Below are positions 54,543 through 63,053 of a stretch of 64,000 bases of DNA, piece by piece. Both the position numbers and the translations under genes were made by a program. Origin of the DNA: Alteribacillus sp041949975 (GTDB taxonomy: Bacteria > Bacillota > Bacilli > Bacillales > Marinococcaceae). The stretch covers positions 1 through 64,000 of the forward strand of contig NZ_JBHFQG010000013.1 in NCBI RefSeq assembly GCF_041949975.1. The letters are read 5' to 3'. The first letter of the stretch is position 1. Every line of letters starts with the position of its first letter. The notes under the pieces are model-generated. The model made no database searches. It was not told the DNA's origin and saw only the letters and a list, made by a program, of their open reading frames with translations.

Positions 54543-55853
54543 ATGAAATCATTTATACATGTAGAGCCTGAATCTCATTTTCCTATACAGAACCTGCCAT
54601 ACGGGGTGTTTCGTCCCCTCGGTGATAATAGAGCACGTGTTGGAGCGGCGATTGGAGAATTTGTACTAGATTTATCTGTAATCGATAAAGCGGGATACTT
54701 TAAAGGAACAGCCGTGGAAGGTAGAGAGGTTATTAATCAAGAATCACTTAACGCCTTCATGGGACTTGGAAAAAAAGCATGGCAAGAGGTAAGAGCAATT
54801 ATCCAGGGATTACTCAGAGAAGATACAGCGGATTTACGAGATAATGCATCATTACGCAAGGAAGCCTTGCTTCCCCAAAAAAACGTAGAGTTACTGTTAC
54901 CTGTAGAAATCGGGGATTATACTGATTTTTATGCTTCAAAAGAACATGCCACGAATGTAGGAACGATGTTTAGAGGAAAAGAAAATGCTCTTATGCCAAA
55001 TTGGACACATTTACCTGTTGGGTACCATGGCCGCTGTAGCTCCGTAGTACTTAGCGGTACCGACATTTGTCGCCCTAATGGACAAAAAAAGCCAAAAAAT
55101 GATGCCTCTCCTGTTTTTGGGCCCAGCGAACAACTGGATATTGAACTAGAGATGGGATGGTTTATTGGGCCTGGCAATGAACTAGGACAGCCGATTTCCA
55201 TTGATAAAGCAGAGGAGCATATATTTGGTCTTGTGTTAGTCAATGACTGGAGTGCTCGAGACATACAAACCTGGGAGTATCAGCCGTTAGGGCCGTTTTT
55301 GTCTAAAAGCTTTGCTACATCCATCTCTCCCTGGGTCATCCCGCTGGAGGCGCTTGAACCCTTTCGTGTCAGCGGTCCAAACCAAAATCCAGAACCATTA
55401 CCTTACCTTAAAAAAGAGGGAGAGAACTCGTTTGATATAAATCTTGAAGTGTCTCTTAAAACAAAAAATGAAAAAAGCCCGCAAAAGATTATTTCTACAA
55501 ATTTTAAGTTTCTCTACTGGAGTATGGCCCAGCAGATTAGCCATCATACTATTGCCGGCTGTAACCTGCGTCCTGGAGATTTACACGCATCAGGCACGAT
55601 CAGCGGACCGGAAAAGGAACAAAGAGGCAGTTTACTGGAATTAACCTGGCGTGGTACAGATCCTATTGTTTTAGAAAATGGTGAAACCAGAGAATGGTTA
55701 GAGGATGAAGATCAAGTAATGATTACAGGCTGGTGTCAGGGAGATGGATTCCGTGTAGGCTTTGGAGAGGTTAAGGGGTGTATACTGCCGGCAAAAGAGC
55801 AACCTCAGCAAAACAAGTCATCTGACAATAAGATTTTAAGAACAAACATTTAA
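54543..55853 (+). CDS. fahA: fumarylacetoacetase
   Basis: A 436-residue FAH enzyme with an N-terminal SH3-like domain (PIQNLPYGVFRP) and the catalytic barrel: the SEHATNVGTMFR-like segment KEHATNVGTMFRG, DIELEMGWFIG (metal Asp/Glu), LVNDWSARDIQTWEYQPLG and KSFATSISPWV (Asp and Lys). It cleaves fumarylacetoacetate to fumarate and acetoacetate, the last step of tyrosine breakdown. ATG 54543 is preferred over TTG 54522, which would add seven residues unlike the family; GAGAGGAG lies about 11 bases ahead. Confidence 0.93.
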   Translation: MKSFIHVEPESHFPIQNLPYGVFRPLGDNRARVGAAIGEFVLDLSVIDKAGYFKGTAVEGREVINQESLNAFMGLGKKAWQEVRAIIQGLLREDTADLRDNASLRKEALLPQKNVELLLPVEIGDYTDFYASKEHATNVGTMFRGKENALMPNWTHLPVGYHGRCSSVVLSGTDICRPNGQKKPKNDASPVFGPSEQLDIELEMGWFIGPGNELGQPISIDKAEEHIFGLVLVNDWSARDIQTWEYQPLGPFLSKSFATSISPWVIPLEALEPFRVSGPNQNPEPLPYLKKEGENSFDINLEVSLKTKNEKSPQKIISTNFKFLYWSMAQQISHHTIAGCNLRPGDLHASGTISGPEKEQRGSLLELTWRGTDPIVLENGETREWLEDEDQVMITGWCQGDGFRVGFGEVKGCILPAKEQPQQNKSSDNKILRTNI

Positions 55854-55885
55854 ACAACTCATCATCATCTAAGGAGGTCTTAAGC

Positions 55886-57043
55886 ATGCCGTTTTATCAA
55901 AAAATGGGAAAAATACCACGGAAACGACATACGGTTTTTCGAAAAGAGGATGGTTCTCTTTATCGTGAACAAGTAATGGGAACAAAAGGTTTTTCGGGTA
56001 TTCAATCGATTTTATACCACCATAACCCCCCAACAAGAATCGAAAAATCAAAGTTATTAGAAGATGTCAAAGTAACATATGAGGAGCAAATGGATCTTAG
56101 TCACCGTCATTTTTATTCTAACAAATACACCGAAGAAAGTGACGCTGTGACCGGAAGACAGTATATCCTTGGAAATGAAGACGTTTTGATAGGAGTGGTA
56201 AACCCAACCAAAGCAATGGATTTTTTCTATCGCAATGGGGATGGCGATGAAGTTGTATTTGTTCACTACGGTTCTGGTAAGGTGGAATCCACATTTGGAA
56301 CACTGACCTATAATCCAGGTGATTATATTGTTATCCCAATAGGAACAATTTATCGCGTCGTACCTGATCAGGGAACTTCTAAATTGTTAGTTGTGGAAAC
56401 AAATAGCTGGGTTACGACACCAAAACGTTATCGAAACACCCATGGTCAGTTACTTGAACACAGCCCATTTTGCGAACGAGATTTTTTCGGCCCTGAAAAA
56501 CTAGAAACCCATGTTGAAAGCAGCGAATATGAGGTAAGAACAAAATCAAGAGGATATATGCACTCTCATACGTTTAAACACCATCCACTGGATGTTGTGG
56601 GCTGGGACGGATACCTGTTTCCTTATATTTTTAATATTTCTGACTTTGAACCAATCACAGGACGGATTCATATGCCGCCTCCTATTCATCAGACATTTGA
56701 AGCAAACAATTTTGTCATATGTTCTTTTGTTCCGCGTTTATATGATTATCATCCGGATGCTATTCCGACTCCTTATTATCACAGCAATGTAGACAGTGAT
56801 GAAGTCCTTTATTATGTGAAAGGCAATTTCATGAGCAGAAAAGGAATAGGGGAAGGTTCATTAACCCTTCACCCGTCCGGGATTCCTCATGGTCCTCATC
56901 CGGGGAAAATTGAAGCAAGCATTGGCAAAAAAGAAACGGCTGAGTTAGCGGTGATGATTGACACATTCCGGCCGCTGCGTGTCGTCAAAAGCGCTAGAAC
57001 AATGGAAGATGAAGAGTACAAATATAGTTGGAAAGAAAGGTAA
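55886..57043 (+). CDS. hmgA: homogentisate 1,2-dioxygenase
   Basis: A 385-residue cupin-type dioxygenase of the short bacterial type. The iron ligands are H299 and E306 (PYYHSNVDSDEVLYY) and H335 (SGIPHGPHPG); HHPLDVVGWDGYLFPY is the family signature before them. It opens the homogentisate ring to maleylacetoacetate. The ATG follows AAGGAGGTC. A maleylacetoacetate isomerase gene is not seen in the window, so the step between this enzyme and FAH may be coded elsewhere or occur with glutathione-independent chemistry. Confidence 0.95.
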   Translation: MPFYQKMGKIPRKRHTVFRKEDGSLYREQVMGTKGFSGIQSILYHHNPPTRIEKSKLLEDVKVTYEEQMDLSHRHFYSNKYTEESDAVTGRQYILGNEDVLIGVVNPTKAMDFFYRNGDGDEVVFVHYGSGKVESTFGTLTYNPGDYIVIPIGTIYRVVPDQGTSKLLVVETNSWVTTPKRYRNTHGQLLEHSPFCERDFFGPEKLETHVESSEYEVRTKSRGYMHSHTFKHHPLDVVGWDGYLFPYIFNISDFEPITGRIHMPPPIHQTFEANNFVICSFVPRLYDYHPDAIPTPYYHSNVDSDEVLYYVKGNFMSRKGIGEGSLTLHPSGIPHGPHPGKIEASIGKKETAELAVMIDTFRPLRVVKSARTMEDEEYKYSWKER

Positions 57044-57171
57044 AGAGGTATCTGCAGCGAAGGTAATTAATACGTGTTAAGCTAATGATTTTAAAAATTT
57101 TTCGTAAAAAATCCCCTATTATGCTCTATAAAGAAAAGTGACAGATCGTTTCATTCCGTATACATTATCAT

Positions 57172-57460
57172 ATAATTATAAAATATAAAATTGTCAGTGG
57201 GGAACTTTCTCCCGGAACAAGATTAATTGAGGAGAAGAACGCAAAAGAAACGGGGATTAGCCGAAGCCCAATCCCAATCCGTAAAGCAACAAGAAGGTTA
57301 ACCAGTGAAGGGTTGGTGGTTGTTAATCCTGAGGTCACCTCATTTGTTCATCCAAAGTGGGTGAAAGCGCTAAGTGATGCAGTAGTTTTAGCTCAAAGCT
57401 AACACAAAAAAATGGTGCGGATGATAACATTTTTGCATCAGTCCACCCGTCCTTCCGTTG
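57172..57460 (+). pseudogene. GntR-type regulator fragment fused to an HMG-CoA-lyase fragment
   Basis: One open frame from about 57172 reads IVSGELSPGTRLIEEKNA, ETGISRSPIPIRKATRRLTSEGLVVV-type wHTH sequence (FCD-GntR class), then without a break switches to EVTSFVHPKWVKALSDAV, which is the HMG-CoA lyase segment seen intact at 48400-48450. A further shift gives NGADDNIFASVH, again lyase-like. Neither half is complete and no start codon is present, so it is a recombination junction between two degraded genes. Confidence 0.7.
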
Positions 57461-57751
57461 AAGTAAAAGCAGGTTCTGTATTCCTGTACACAAATTAATG
57501 AAAATTTTTCAATAATACCTCCACTTTTTCGTTAGCTTCGCAAGAAGTAAGGAAATAGTGGAGGCAACCAAGCGAAGTGCGGTAGCCGGTTATAGGTATA
57601 CAAAAATAGAGTACTGAAAATGTTGGCGTTTTAACCATGTTAAAGATTTAGAGTGTCTGCAATTCTCGTGTCTTATAAATAGGAGCTGACATAGTTTCAT
57701 CTGTGGTTGTACGATTTCCAGACCCTTAAGCCATTCACCCAACTTTTCATA
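57461..57751. other. no gene seen
   Basis: Spacer before the convergent adhB gene. A weak inverted repeat CCTCCACT/AGTGGAGG (about 57521-57565) could be a poor terminator; nothing else is supported. Confidence 0.35.
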
Positions 57752-58888
57752 TTATGGTTTAAGTACAACCTTGATACAATTATCCATTTTTGTATCAAAA
57801 ATCTCATAACCGTGTTTCGCTTCATTTAATGGCAATGTATGTGTAACAACATCACCTGGATCGACTTTTCCTTTTGCAATTAAATCATGCAAAAATGGCA
57901 TGTAGTGAATAATTGGTGCTTGACCAGTTCTTATATTGACATTTCGTTGAAAAATATCACCTAAGGGAAAACCGTTATATCTTGAAGCATATACACCTGT
58001 AATCTGAATGTTTCCGCCTTTTCGAACGGCTTGGCTTGCCATAACTAGTCCGCTCATAGCACCGCCATGCAGCTTCAAACCAGAGGCAAGAAACTCAATA
58101 TCTGTCATCTTGCCGCTCATTCCTACACAGTCGATAACAACATCAGCGCCGCCATTTGTAAGGTCATGTAAATAGGAACCAACATTTTCATAATCTTCAA
58201 AATTAACTGTCTCCACATTATTGGTTCGCTTAGCATGTTCTAAACGGTATCCAACATAATCTACGGCTATTACTCGCTCTGCCCCTTTTAACCAGGCAAA
58301 CTTTTGTGCTAAGAGTCCCACAGGACCACATCCTAGAATGATTACGGTGTCGCCCTGTTTCATACCAGAATTGTCCACACTCCAGTAAGCGGTTGAGCCT
58401 GCATCAGATAGTAAAACTAACTTTTCATCTTCTACTTCACTATCTTCAGGAATCTTAAAAGGGGTAAAGTTCCCGTAAGGTACACGCATATATTCTGCTT
58501 GCCCACCAGGGTAACCGCCTACTGTACCAGAATAACCAAAGTAGGCTCCCATTTCCCCATTATCATTTGCATTATCGCATTGACTTTCTAACTCATGCTC
58601 ACAGAACCAGCATTTCCCACAACTAACGTTAAAAGGAACAATTACGCGGTCGCCTTTCTTCACTTTTGTAACCTCTGGACCAACTTCTTCCACAATTCCC
58701 ATTGGTTCATGACCAATAATATAATCCTGTTGTAAATTTGGAATCATACCATGTATTAAGTGTAGATCTGAACCACATATGGCTGTGTTAGTTAACTTGA
58801 CGATAATATCATCAGGTTTTTGAATACTTGGGGCCTGTACGTCTTTAACTATTACATTTTTAACACCTTGAAAGGTAACTGCTTTCAT
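57752..58888 (-). CDS. adhB: zinc-dependent alcohol dehydrogenase, AdhB-like
   Basis: A 378-residue MDR protein of the formaldehyde-dehydrogenase-like group. Catalytic zinc residues C38 and H60-E61 (ICGSDLH, IGHEP), four structural zinc cysteines (C90, C93, C96, C104) and ILGCGPVGLLAQ for NAD are present. It is flanked by CotF-type coat genes on the same strand, the arrangement yraG-yraF-adhB of B. subtilis, so it is probably expressed in the mother cell and packaged in or near the spore coat (inference). The substrate is unknown. Confidence 0.88.
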   Translation of the reverse strand: MKAVTFQGVKNVIVKDVQAPSIQKPDDIIVKLTNTAICGSDLHLIHGMIPNLQQDYIIGHEPMGIVEEVGPEVTKVKKGDRVIVPFNVSCGKCWFCEHELESQCDNANDNGEMGAYFGYSGTVGGYPGGQAEYMRVPYGNFTPFKIPEDSEVEDEKLVLLSDAGSTAYWSVDNSGMKQGDTVIILGCGPVGLLAQKFAWLKGAERVIAVDYVGYRLEHAKRTNNVETVNFEDYENVGSYLHDLTNGGADVVIDCVGMSGKMTDIEFLASGLKLHGGAMSGLVMASQAVRKGGNIQITGVYASRYNGFPLGDIFQRNVNIRTGQAPIIHYMPFLHDLIAKGKVDPGDVVTHTLPLNEAKHGYEIFDTKMDNCIKVVLKP

Positions 58889-58918
58889 GATTGTATCTCT
58901 CCTCTATTATCGTCATCA

Positions 58919-59278
58919 TTAATTTGGTGGCGTTGGAAATAATCCTTTTCTGTTTGTGTTACCAGGGAAGAGGTTTAGCCCGGCAATATCAATGGCATTT
59001 TGGGCTGCTGTAATATCCAAAAGCTGTTGTTGATTTACATTGTACGGATGGAACCATTTTTTCTTCATCATTAACTCCGAAACTTCGCCGTGGTAATTAA
59101 TTGCTGTTTGCAATTGGTTTCGAAGCACATTTCTAACCTCTGGACTAGCAGCTTCTGTTAAAGCAATAGCATAATTTCGCACTGCTGCCTTTGCCGATAG
59201 CAGTAAATCAAGAGCCAAAGCTGAATCTGTCTGTTCCGGCATACCTACCGAGTTAATTGGATCCAGATAATCATTCAT
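58919..59278 (-). CDS. yraF: spore coat protein CotF-like (pair 2)
   Basis: A 119-residue CotF-domain protein: ALALDLLLSAKAAVRNYAIAL and EAASPEVRNVLRNQLQTAINYHGEV, MKKKWFHPYNVNQQQ, then a proline/glycine-rich tail ending in FPTPPN. It lies 13 bases after its small partner gene and 30 bases before adhB, in the same orientation. The order partner-CotF-adhB is that of B. subtilis yraG-yraF-adhB, hence the symbol, used by analogy. Confidence 0.82.
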   Translation of the reverse strand: MNDYLDPINSVGMPEQTDSALALDLLLSAKAAVRNYAIALTEAASPEVRNVLRNQLQTAINYHGEVSELMMKKKWFHPYNVNQQQLLDITAAQNAIDIAGLNLFPGNTNRKGLFPTPPN

Positions 59279-59291
59279 TTTAACACCTCAC

Positions 59292-59498
59292 TTATTGAGT
59301 ATTCGCATTGTTATATAAACCTTGCAATTCATTGAGATCTTTAATGGAAAGTTGTACATTTTTTTCCATCATTGCTTTTAGATCCTGGTCAAATACAATC
59401 CCTTGCAGCATTTTTGATTTTAATAAACTAACTGTTTTAAAATTAATGAGTTCATGAGTTTCCATGGTCTCATGAAATGCTAATTTTTCTTGTTCCAT
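59292..59498 (-). CDS. yraG: small helical coat-associated protein (CotF partner, pair 2)
   Basis: A 68-residue all-helical protein with HETMETHELINFKTVSLLKSKM and a helical C-terminus. It matches the pair 1 and pair 3 partners. GAGGGGG precedes the ATG. The symbol is by position and family analogy with B. subtilis. Confidence 0.8.
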   Translation of the reverse strand: MEQEKLAFHETMETHELINFKTVSLLKSKMLQGIVFDQDLKAMMEKNVQLSIKDLNELQGLYNNANTQ

Positions 59499-59662
59499 TC
59501 TATCGCCCCCTCTACAAAAAGTATTATGTCTTCATTAGTTTGAGCTTATACTCCAAATGTTATAATTCTTGAAAAATTCATTTTGTAGAATAATAAAAAT
59601 ACCAATTACGTAACATAATCAATATTGAATATCTATTTCTTTTTAAATTCAGGAGGATGAAA

Positions 59663-59863
59663 ATGCAGAATAATTTAGCTTTACACGAAAAACTTGAACT
59701 GCATGAATTATTAACTTTCAAAAATACTTGTGTAACGAAATCATCCACAATGAAAAATTTAGTTGGGTGTGAAGAATTGAAAGGAATCCTTTCATCCGAT
59801 GTCATGACTGGAAAGCAGCATATTCAACAAATTCAAGGATTTTTAGGAACGGGGGATTCTTAA
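59663..59863 (+). CDS. small helical coat-associated protein (CotF partner, pair 3)
   Basis: A 66-residue helical protein (LALHEKLELHELLTFKNTCV, then TGKQHIQQIQGFLG). AGGAGG is 6 bases before ATG 59663; the ATG at 59657 touches the ribosome site and is less likely. It is divergent from pair 2 across 164 bases and overlaps the next gene by one base (TAATG). Confidence 0.8.
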   Translation: MQNNLALHEKLELHELLTFKNTCVTKSSTMKNLVGCEELKGILSSDVMTGKQHIQQIQGFLGTGDS

Positions 59864-60159
59864 TGACAAACTTTGTTCAGAACATAGCTGGAATGAGTGG
59901 AATGACAGATCAAGTTATTGCTACAGATTTTTTAATTTCTGCTAAATCAGGAGTCCGAAATACAGCTTTTGCTTTAACGGAGGCAGCTACACCGGAAATA
60001 AGAAATGCCCTAATTCTCCAATTAAATGATGCGATCGACACTCATGAAAAAATAAGCCAATATATGATAAATAAGGGGTATTACCATCCAAACAATTTAA
60101 CGGAACAAGTGAACGTTGATCTAAATGCTTCACAGACAGCAATTCAATTAAATAATTAA
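59863..60159 (+). CDS. spore coat protein CotF-like (pair 3)
   Basis: A 98-residue CotF-domain protein: ATDFLISAKSGVRNTAFALTE, AATPEIRNALILQLNDAI and INKGYYHPNNLTEQVN. It is closest in pattern to pair 1 (KSGVRN, GYYHP). Its ATG overlaps the stop of the partner gene, which indicates tightly coupled production of the two proteins. Confidence 0.85.
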   Translation: MTNFVQNIAGMSGMTDQVIATDFLISAKSGVRNTAFALTEAATPEIRNALILQLNDAIDTHEKISQYMINKGYYHPNNLTEQVNVDLNASQTAIQLNN

Positions 60160-60164
60160 TTTTT

Positions 60165-60191
60165 AAAGGAGAATTACATCGGATCTCCTTT
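60165..60191 (+). terminator. probable terminator of CotF pair 3
   Basis: AAAGGAGA (60165-60172) pairs with TCTCCTTT (60184-60191) and is followed by a C/T-rich run. Confidence 0.5.
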
Positions 60192-60324
60192 CTCCTTCTT
60201 ATATAACCAATTCTAAGGTTAAAAATTATATTAGAAAATCAATTATTAACCAACGGGTTTACTTCACCTTCATTTGGGCTGCCCCTGTAAAGTATTAGAA
60301 AGTGCGGTAAGATAACGCTAAAGA

Positions 60325-60366
60325 AAAAAGGAGCTTAGGTATTTCCCAAGCTCCATTTTTCTTAAC
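60325..60366 (-). terminator. terminator of the Fe-alcohol dehydrogenase gene
   Basis: GGAGCTTAGG (60330-60339) and CCCAAGCTCC (60345-60354) pair with one bulge; on the minus strand a run of T's follows. The plus-strand side also has T's, so it may act in both directions. Confidence 0.8.
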
Positions 60367-60374
60367 TGTTCTTT

Positions 60375-61547
60375 TTACGCTTTCACTAATGCTTCCTGTC
60401 CATAGAAAGAGGCTTTATAAAGGTCTTTCATTTGCTCTACAGACGTTTCGCGCGGGTTGGTACTGGTGCATGGATCTTCCATTGCATTTTTCGCCATGGT
60501 GTCGAGATGCTCGTTGAATTCTTCTTCTGATACGCCAAAGTCCTGAAGGGTGGTTGCGAGGCCGAGGTCTTTGTTTAATTGGAAGATATACTCCACCAGT
60601 GCATCCGTTAATTCAGCATCTGTTTCCCCTTTAAGTTTGAGACGACGGGCGATTTCAGCAAAGCGATCTTCAACTACGGCGCGGTTGAATTGAATCACAT
60701 ACGGCAAGTAAATCGCATTGGCATACCCGTGCGGAATGTCGAAGGTCGGGCCGCTTTTATGGGCCAGACTGTGGACGTTTCCGAGGACTGCGTTCGCAAA
60801 TGCCATTCCAGCCATCGCTTGGATGCTGTGCATCTGCTTGGCTGCTTCTTGGTCCCCTTGGTAAGAAGCAACCAAGTTATCCTTAATCACTTCTGCACTG
60901 CCAAGAGAAAGGATATCTGTATATAAGGTTCGCGGCTTGGCGACATAAGCCTCGATTGAGTGTGTAAAAGCGTCCATGCCAGTGTATGCTGCGATGTGTT
61001 TTGGCAGGTTTTCGATCATGACAGGATCGATAATTGCAATATCTGGCGTTAATTCAAAGTCAGCCAATGGGTATTTGATGTTCGTCTTTTCATCGGTTAC
61101 CACTGAAAGATTGGAAACTTCAGAACCGCTTCCGCTTGTAGTAGGAATACCGGCAAATTTCGCTTTCGTGCGAAGACGCGGAAGTTCAAATGGCTTGGTG
61201 GCATCCTCAAAAGAAAGATCCGGATACTCGTAAAAGAGCCAGATGGCTTTAGCAGCGTCCATGGCGGAGCCGCCTCCGATGCCAATAATCCAATCAGGCT
61301 GGAACGATTCCAATTCCTTTGCCCCTTGTTTTACCATTTCAGCGGTGGGCTCCGTATTGTATCCTTCCAACACTTCTGTTTCTATATTGGCAGCAGCCAA
61401 ATGTTCCTGAATTCGTGTAAGGTTTCCGTTTCTCTTAACAGAACCTCCCCCAATAACAAGTGCGGCCTTTTTTCCTTCAAATGACCGTAACACTTCAAGG
61501 GCGTTATCTTCGAAATAAATATCACGTGGGATCGTAAAACGACTCAT
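60375..61547 (-). CDS. iron-containing alcohol dehydrogenase
   Basis: A 390-residue group III alcohol dehydrogenase, distinct from the one at 14462. It has IGIGGGSAMDAAKAI (NAD motif), AYTGMDAFTHSIEAY, HSLAHKSGPTFDIPHGYANAI for the iron site, and CTSTNPRETSVEQM near the end, a typical feature of the butanol dehydrogenase/YugJ-like subgroup. It is divergent from an HxlR regulator across 146 bases, so it is probably induced by reactive aldehydes or the like (inference). Confidence 0.9.
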   Translation of the reverse strand: MSRFTIPRDIYFEDNALEVLRSFEGKKAALVIGGGSVKRNGNLTRIQEHLAAANIETEVLEGYNTEPTAEMVKQGAKELESFQPDWIIGIGGGSAMDAAKAIWLFYEYPDLSFEDATKPFELPRLRTKAKFAGIPTTSGSGSEVSNLSVVTDEKTNIKYPLADFELTPDIAIIDPVMIENLPKHIAAYTGMDAFTHSIEAYVAKPRTLYTDILSLGSAEVIKDNLVASYQGDQEAAKQMHSIQAMAGMAFANAVLGNVHSLAHKSGPTFDIPHGYANAIYLPYVIQFNRAVVEDRFAEIARRLKLKGETDAELTDALVEYIFQLNKDLGLATTLQDFGVSEEEFNEHLDTMAKNAMEDPCTSTNPRETSVEQMKDLYKASFYGQEALVKA

Positions 61548-61641
61548 AGTATTAAAAGCCTCCTTGAAATATGGTAATTTGTTTCGGTTTCAATTGTATA
61601 GCTTTTAGTAGTATGATGATAGTACGCACTTTTAATGCACG

Positions 61642-61661
61642 TAGTATCCATAAAGATACTA
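61642..61661. promoter_or_regulatory. palindromic operator in the adh/HxlR divergent promoter region
   Basis: TAGTATC and GATACTA form a perfect 7-base inverted repeat with a 6-base spacer (61642-61661). TAGTAT/TAGTAC half-sites recur just upstream (61609-61625). HxlR-family proteins bind such TAGTA-type repeats, so this is a probable operator for the neighbouring regulator. Confidence 0.65.
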
Positions 61662-61693
61662 TATGAGCGATTTACTATTGGAGGGGATCCGAA

Positions 61694-62059
61694 ATGGTTA
61701 GAGCAGCAGAGCAGGAATTCAACTGCGAAAAGGAACTAACATTGTCTTTAATCGGAGGCAAATGGAAAATGATAATCCTTTGGCATTTAGGACAAGAAGG
61801 GACCAAACGGTTTGGTGAATTAAAACGGATGTTGCCTAACATTACGCAAAAAATGCTCACCAAACAGCTTCGGGAATTGGAAGAGGACCAACTCATTCAC
61901 CGGGAAGTCTACCCAGTCGTACCACCGAAAGTTGAATACTCTCTCACCGAACACGGTGAAACATTAATCCCGATTCTAGAGGCTATGTACCAGTGGGGCC
62001 GCACATACATGGACACAGTCGTGAAAGAGAAAGACGATGTCCATTATTCGATTTTGTAG
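61694..62059 (+). CDS. HxlR-family transcriptional regulator
   Basis: A 121-residue winged-helix protein with HxlR marks: a conserved N-terminal cysteine (C11, FNCEKELTLSLIGGKWKMIIL), FGELKRMLPNITQKMLTKQLRELE and YSLTEHGETL. In B. subtilis YodB/HypR the corresponding cysteine senses quinones, aldehydes or disulfide stress. The gene is divergent from the Fe-alcohol dehydrogenase, which it likely controls. GGAGGGG precedes the ATG. Confidence 0.92.
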   Translation: MVRAAEQEFNCEKELTLSLIGGKWKMIILWHLGQEGTKRFGELKRMLPNITQKMLTKQLRELEEDQLIHREVYPVVPPKVEYSLTEHGETLIPILEAMYQWGRTYMDTVVKEKDDVHYSIL

Positions 62060-62129
62060 AACCCGCGTTCCTGTGACCACTCGAATGTGCAAAAGGATAA
62101 ACTTTTTTATAAATGTAGAGAAAACACTG

Positions 62130-62330
62130 GAAAACTTGAAATTTTTTGTGTGTCCGGGTATGGCTAACAGCTAGGCGATGCAATTCCACTACAGGCTTTG
62201 TATTGGGAGTTAGCGAATAACAAGGGTGTACTTCATGAGATGGAATGGGAAGGAAGCCGGACGCAATATCACGGGATAAAGTGCATCTCGTATAACGGGA
62301 GACAAGCCATACGATCTAAGTATTGAGAAA
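62130..62330 (+). ncRNA. group II intron-like fragment (domain I region)
   Basis: Non-coding DNA with sequence that recalls, from memory, the 5' part of bacterial group II introns: GTGTGTCCGGGTATGGCTAA, CAGCTAGGCGATGCAATTCC, GGGAGTTAGCGAATAACAAG, GGGTGTACTTCATGAGATGG and GAAGGAAGCCGGACGCAA. The rest of the intron and its reverse transcriptase are missing. The 33280-33440 fragment looks like a later part of a similar intron. Boundaries are approximate. Confidence 0.55.
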
Positions 62331-62463
62331 TAAAATCGAAATTTTAAATGTTAATATCACTTGATATTTTGTTTGCCTAAATGACTCCTAATGAGCATAG
62401 GATACAGAAGGGAAAAAAATAAAATACACCCAAATGAAGTGTGTTTCTAAGAGGTGAGAAAAG

Positions 62464-62760
62464 ATGGTTTCCCAAGGAAAGTTCAAAACTGCTGATTATT
62501 TTAGTGCCAGAGAGCTAAGAAAAGCCGATTATCTTCATAATAAAATGGTTCGCTCTTCTTCACCTAGAGCAGCAGCAATTTTTGAAAGGCAGTTAAAACA
62601 ACTATTTCAGCTAGCACACAACCGAAAAAAACAGGGGAAAGATCGAGTAAACAGGAAAGTTCAAGTGGAAACTCCTAAAGGCACGGCTGAATTTAGTAAT
62701 AAAAACGTCGAAGACTTTGTCATAGATATTTCAGAGAATTTTTCAAGACCTTACAAGTAG
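62464..62760 (+). CDS. hypothetical protein (98 aa)
   Basis: A 98-residue basic, soluble protein with an N-terminal helical region rich in Ala, Arg and Lys (SSPRAAAIFERQLKQLFQ) and a C-terminus with PKGTAEFSNKNVEDFVID. I do not recognise the family. It has a good ribosome site (AGAGGTGAG) before ATG 62464 and its own terminator that overlaps the stop codon, so it is a real gene. No neighbour suggests a role. Confidence 0.7.
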   Translation: MVSQGKFKTADYFSARELRKADYLHNKMVRSSSPRAAAIFERQLKQLFQLAHNRKKQGKDRVNRKVQVETPKGTAEFSNKNVEDFVIDISENFSRPYK

Positions 62761-62768
62761 GTCTTTTT
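62745..62768 (+). terminator. terminator overlapping the end of the hypothetical gene
   Basis: AAGACCT (62745-62751) pairs with AGGTCTT (62759-62765) and a T-rich run follows. The stop codon lies within the stem. Confidence 0.75.
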
Positions 62769-63053
62769 ATTTAATAATTTCTATGCAGAAATAATTAAAA
62801 TCACATGCCCGAACAGTATCACAGGATGTGATGATGCCGCTGCTGCCAAAACCTTTAAAAAAGGTGAACATAAACAGCCCGGTCGGCTGTGATGTACGCT
62901 AGACGACGTCTTTTGCGATTTCGACTTTTTTTAAATCCTTATTAATATGTACTTTCCTTCTCAGGTTATAAGTTTCAAAGTAACCAATGCTGGATAAATA
63001 AATAGTGATTGCCATATATCATTCTCAAATTAAATCCTGGAGGGTTTATCCAT
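62769..63053. other. no gene seen
   Basis: About 285 bases without a supported gene. CAGCCCGGTCGGCTG (62877-62891) is a small hairpin. The last 25 bases carry the GGAGGG ribosome site for the next gene. Confidence 0.3.
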
